The notes beneath the pieces are model-generated. The model was not told the origin of the DNA, did no database searches, and saw only the letters and a list, made by a program, of their open reading frames with translations. From Xiphophorus maculatus (lineage: Eukaryota; Chordata; Actinopteri; Cyprinodontiformes; Poeciliidae): a DNA stretch of 64,000 nucleotides. A program made the translations under genes and the position numbers. Where the stretch lies: contig NC_036444.1 in NCBI RefSeq assembly GCF_002775205.1, forward strand, positions 310,001 through 374,000. The letters run 5' to 3'. Shown in pieces: positions 62,586 through 64,000 of the stretch (the first letter of the stretch is position 1; every line of letters starts with the position of its first letter).

Positions 62586-64000
62586 AATTAAAGCTGCAAG
62601 CAGCCTCGGGCGGCCCTCGCAGCAAGCGCCGCTCCGGCCTATTGGCCACCGCGGGGGTTCCGGCCACCGCAGAAGCTCTCGCGCGTTTTCCAGAGTCGCA
62701 GCCCGCTCCCCACCGCGGAAGCTCTGCCGCAGTTTCCAGCATCGCCGCCCGCTAGCCGCCGCAGAATCTGTCGCGCATTTTCCCCACCCGTCCACCGGGC
62801 GACAGGCGTGAATGCGTTCGGCGGCGCTCCCCGACGACTGTCGAAAAATCTGGCGCAGATCGGTCTATGCGTCGAGGAGATACAGCCCATGTATTAACTT
62901 AGGGGGCGCAGTGGAGCCAAATTACATTTCAAACCCGTCGGGCTCTTTAGAGGTGAACAAAGGTCATACATATCCAGTTTGGCGCCAATCGGATGATCTA
63001 TGCCTGAATAAGAGCCAAACGTATGTATATGGCGAGGGACTGATATTCGCCATTTGGCCACGCCCACACGGTTCAGCCAGCAGCGAGCATTGACAGAGTT
63101 TATCATCCGAATCATCTTGATTAGGTCAAGAGAGCCATAAACAGAGCTTTCCAAGTAAAAAAATAGCACTTCCTGTTCCGAGGGGGCGGGGCCTAAGTGA
63201 TGTCATCATTTAACCATTGGATATTATTGGACACAAGATAATGATCAATAACTGCAGGTTTGGTGTCTCTGTCAGTTTTTGAGTTAGAATTACAAATTAT
63301 TTAATTTTTTCCTCTTTAATTCAACATTGAACTGTCATTCCATAGGGCAATGCTGCCCTCTGGTGTCGAATTACTGAAATAATGAAACTATTTCAGTGGG
63401 CAGCAGAGGGCAGCATTGCCCTACAAACAAAGAACATGGACTGTTTATTATGTAATTACACAGAAGATCTCTCTAATTCATTCTGAGGGGGCGGGGCTTA
63501 GATGACGTCATAATATGATGACATAGCATTGTCAGGCATCACACCAGGATGAGTCAGGCCAAGTTTGGTGCAGCTCGGTCGAAACATGTGGAATCTAGAA
63601 GCAAACGTATGGCATCGGCGTTACAGGTCACTTCGCCACGCCGCCACAGCCAGCTGCTTCATCGCAGCCGGTCAGGGCTTGAATCCACAACACACCAACA
63701 TGTCTTCTGTCTCTGGACACAGTTTAATATTGATTATGTCAAAGGGCTAAGATAGCGACCGTTCACAGTAAAACATGACACTTCCTGTTCTCAGGGGGCG
63801 TGGCCTAAGTGATGTCATCATTTGACCACAGGGTATTTTTGGACACCTAATGATGATCAATAATTTAAAGTTTGGTATCTCTGTGAGTTTCTGTGCAGGA
63901 TATATAAGAGTTTCGTGTTTCATGGCGAGTAGGTGAAATTTGACCCCTGGTAACCCCCCTTCAGCAATCTCAGACAGTCACCAATTTGATAACTTTAAAT
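62586..64000. repeat. Modular dispersed repeat of unknown class
   Basis: Starts with attaaagctgcaagcagc and then a GC-rich block with three diverged units built on ccgcagaagctctcgcgcg. Later a module with cacttcctgttc, gggggcg(g/t)ggcctaag and tgatgtcatcattt appears at about 63168-63285 and again at about 63768-63895, with a related form at 63481-63520. No protein was recognised. The repeat runs off the window. Confidence 0.65.
63343..63423. repeat. Hairpin with perfect 20-bp arms
   Basis: Arms at 63343-63362 (tagggcaatgctgccctctg) and 63404-63423 are exact reverse complements. The inner stem continues with actgaaata/tatttcagt. It looks like a small palindromic MITE or a hairpin RNA precursor. 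Confidence 0.85.

Overview
The window looks like a stretch of teleost fish chromosome. It has compact intron-containing vertebrate genes, a fish-type 60-residue metallothionein, and a repeat load typical of ray-finned fish: L2/Maui, R4/Dong, Tx1-like L1, RTE and Rex1 LINEs, many small hAT elements, piggyBac, a Ty3/gypsy element with PNMA-like gag, and an endogenous retrovirus LTR. The species cannot be named from the sequence.

Five host genes can be supported. From left to right they are: rspry1 (minus strand, 14 coding exons, 5653-12296, 589 residues with a C-terminal RING); pierce2, the C15orf65 homologue and a ciliary microtubule inner protein (minus, 26161-26469); anapc13, an anaphase-promoting complex subunit (plus, two coding exons, 28473-30895); a metallothionein (plus, three exons, 37634-38021) with metal-response elements and a TATA box; and steep1, the CXorf56 homologue (plus, 45738-46415), whose whole reading frame is uninterrupted here. 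They do not form a pathway. They are neighbours separated by repeats.

Repeat layout: 0.2-4.2 kb, decayed L2 LINEs with a hAT element inside; 14.1-17.0 kb, an A/T-rich TAAATATTTA array split by TA microsatellites that hold two R4/Dong LINE copies in tail-to-tail orientation; 17.3-23.3 kb, a decayed L1 whose 5' end is split by a transposon with perfect 6-bp target duplications and a 37-unit internal satellite; 27.4-27.7 kb, a TTA microsatellite; 28.7-30.0 kb, a long foldback element inside the anapc13 intron; 31.6-35.3 kb, a piggyBac remnant between hAT-like ends; 35.3 and 48.8 kb, two inverted copies of one hAT MITE; 41.2-44.3 kb, an RTE LINE that is nearly intact apart from a frame change at a G run; 49.3-52.4 kb, a minisatellite broken up by a Rex1 LINE and a solo LTR; 52.4-59.6 kb, a young Ty3/gypsy element on the minus strand; 59.56 kb onward, a retroviral LTR inserted inside the gypsy 5' LTR; 62.6-64.0 kb, a modular repeat of unknown class.

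The most unusual items are the transposon whose subterminal repeat has grown into a satellite, the convergent R4 pair in a palindromic A/T array, the piggyBac N-terminus joined directly to its cysteine-rich tail, the nested retrovirus-in-gypsy junction, the intronless steep1, and a palindromic RFX X-box upstream of the ciliary gene pierce2. Family assignments rest on motif recognition alone, because no database search was possible.
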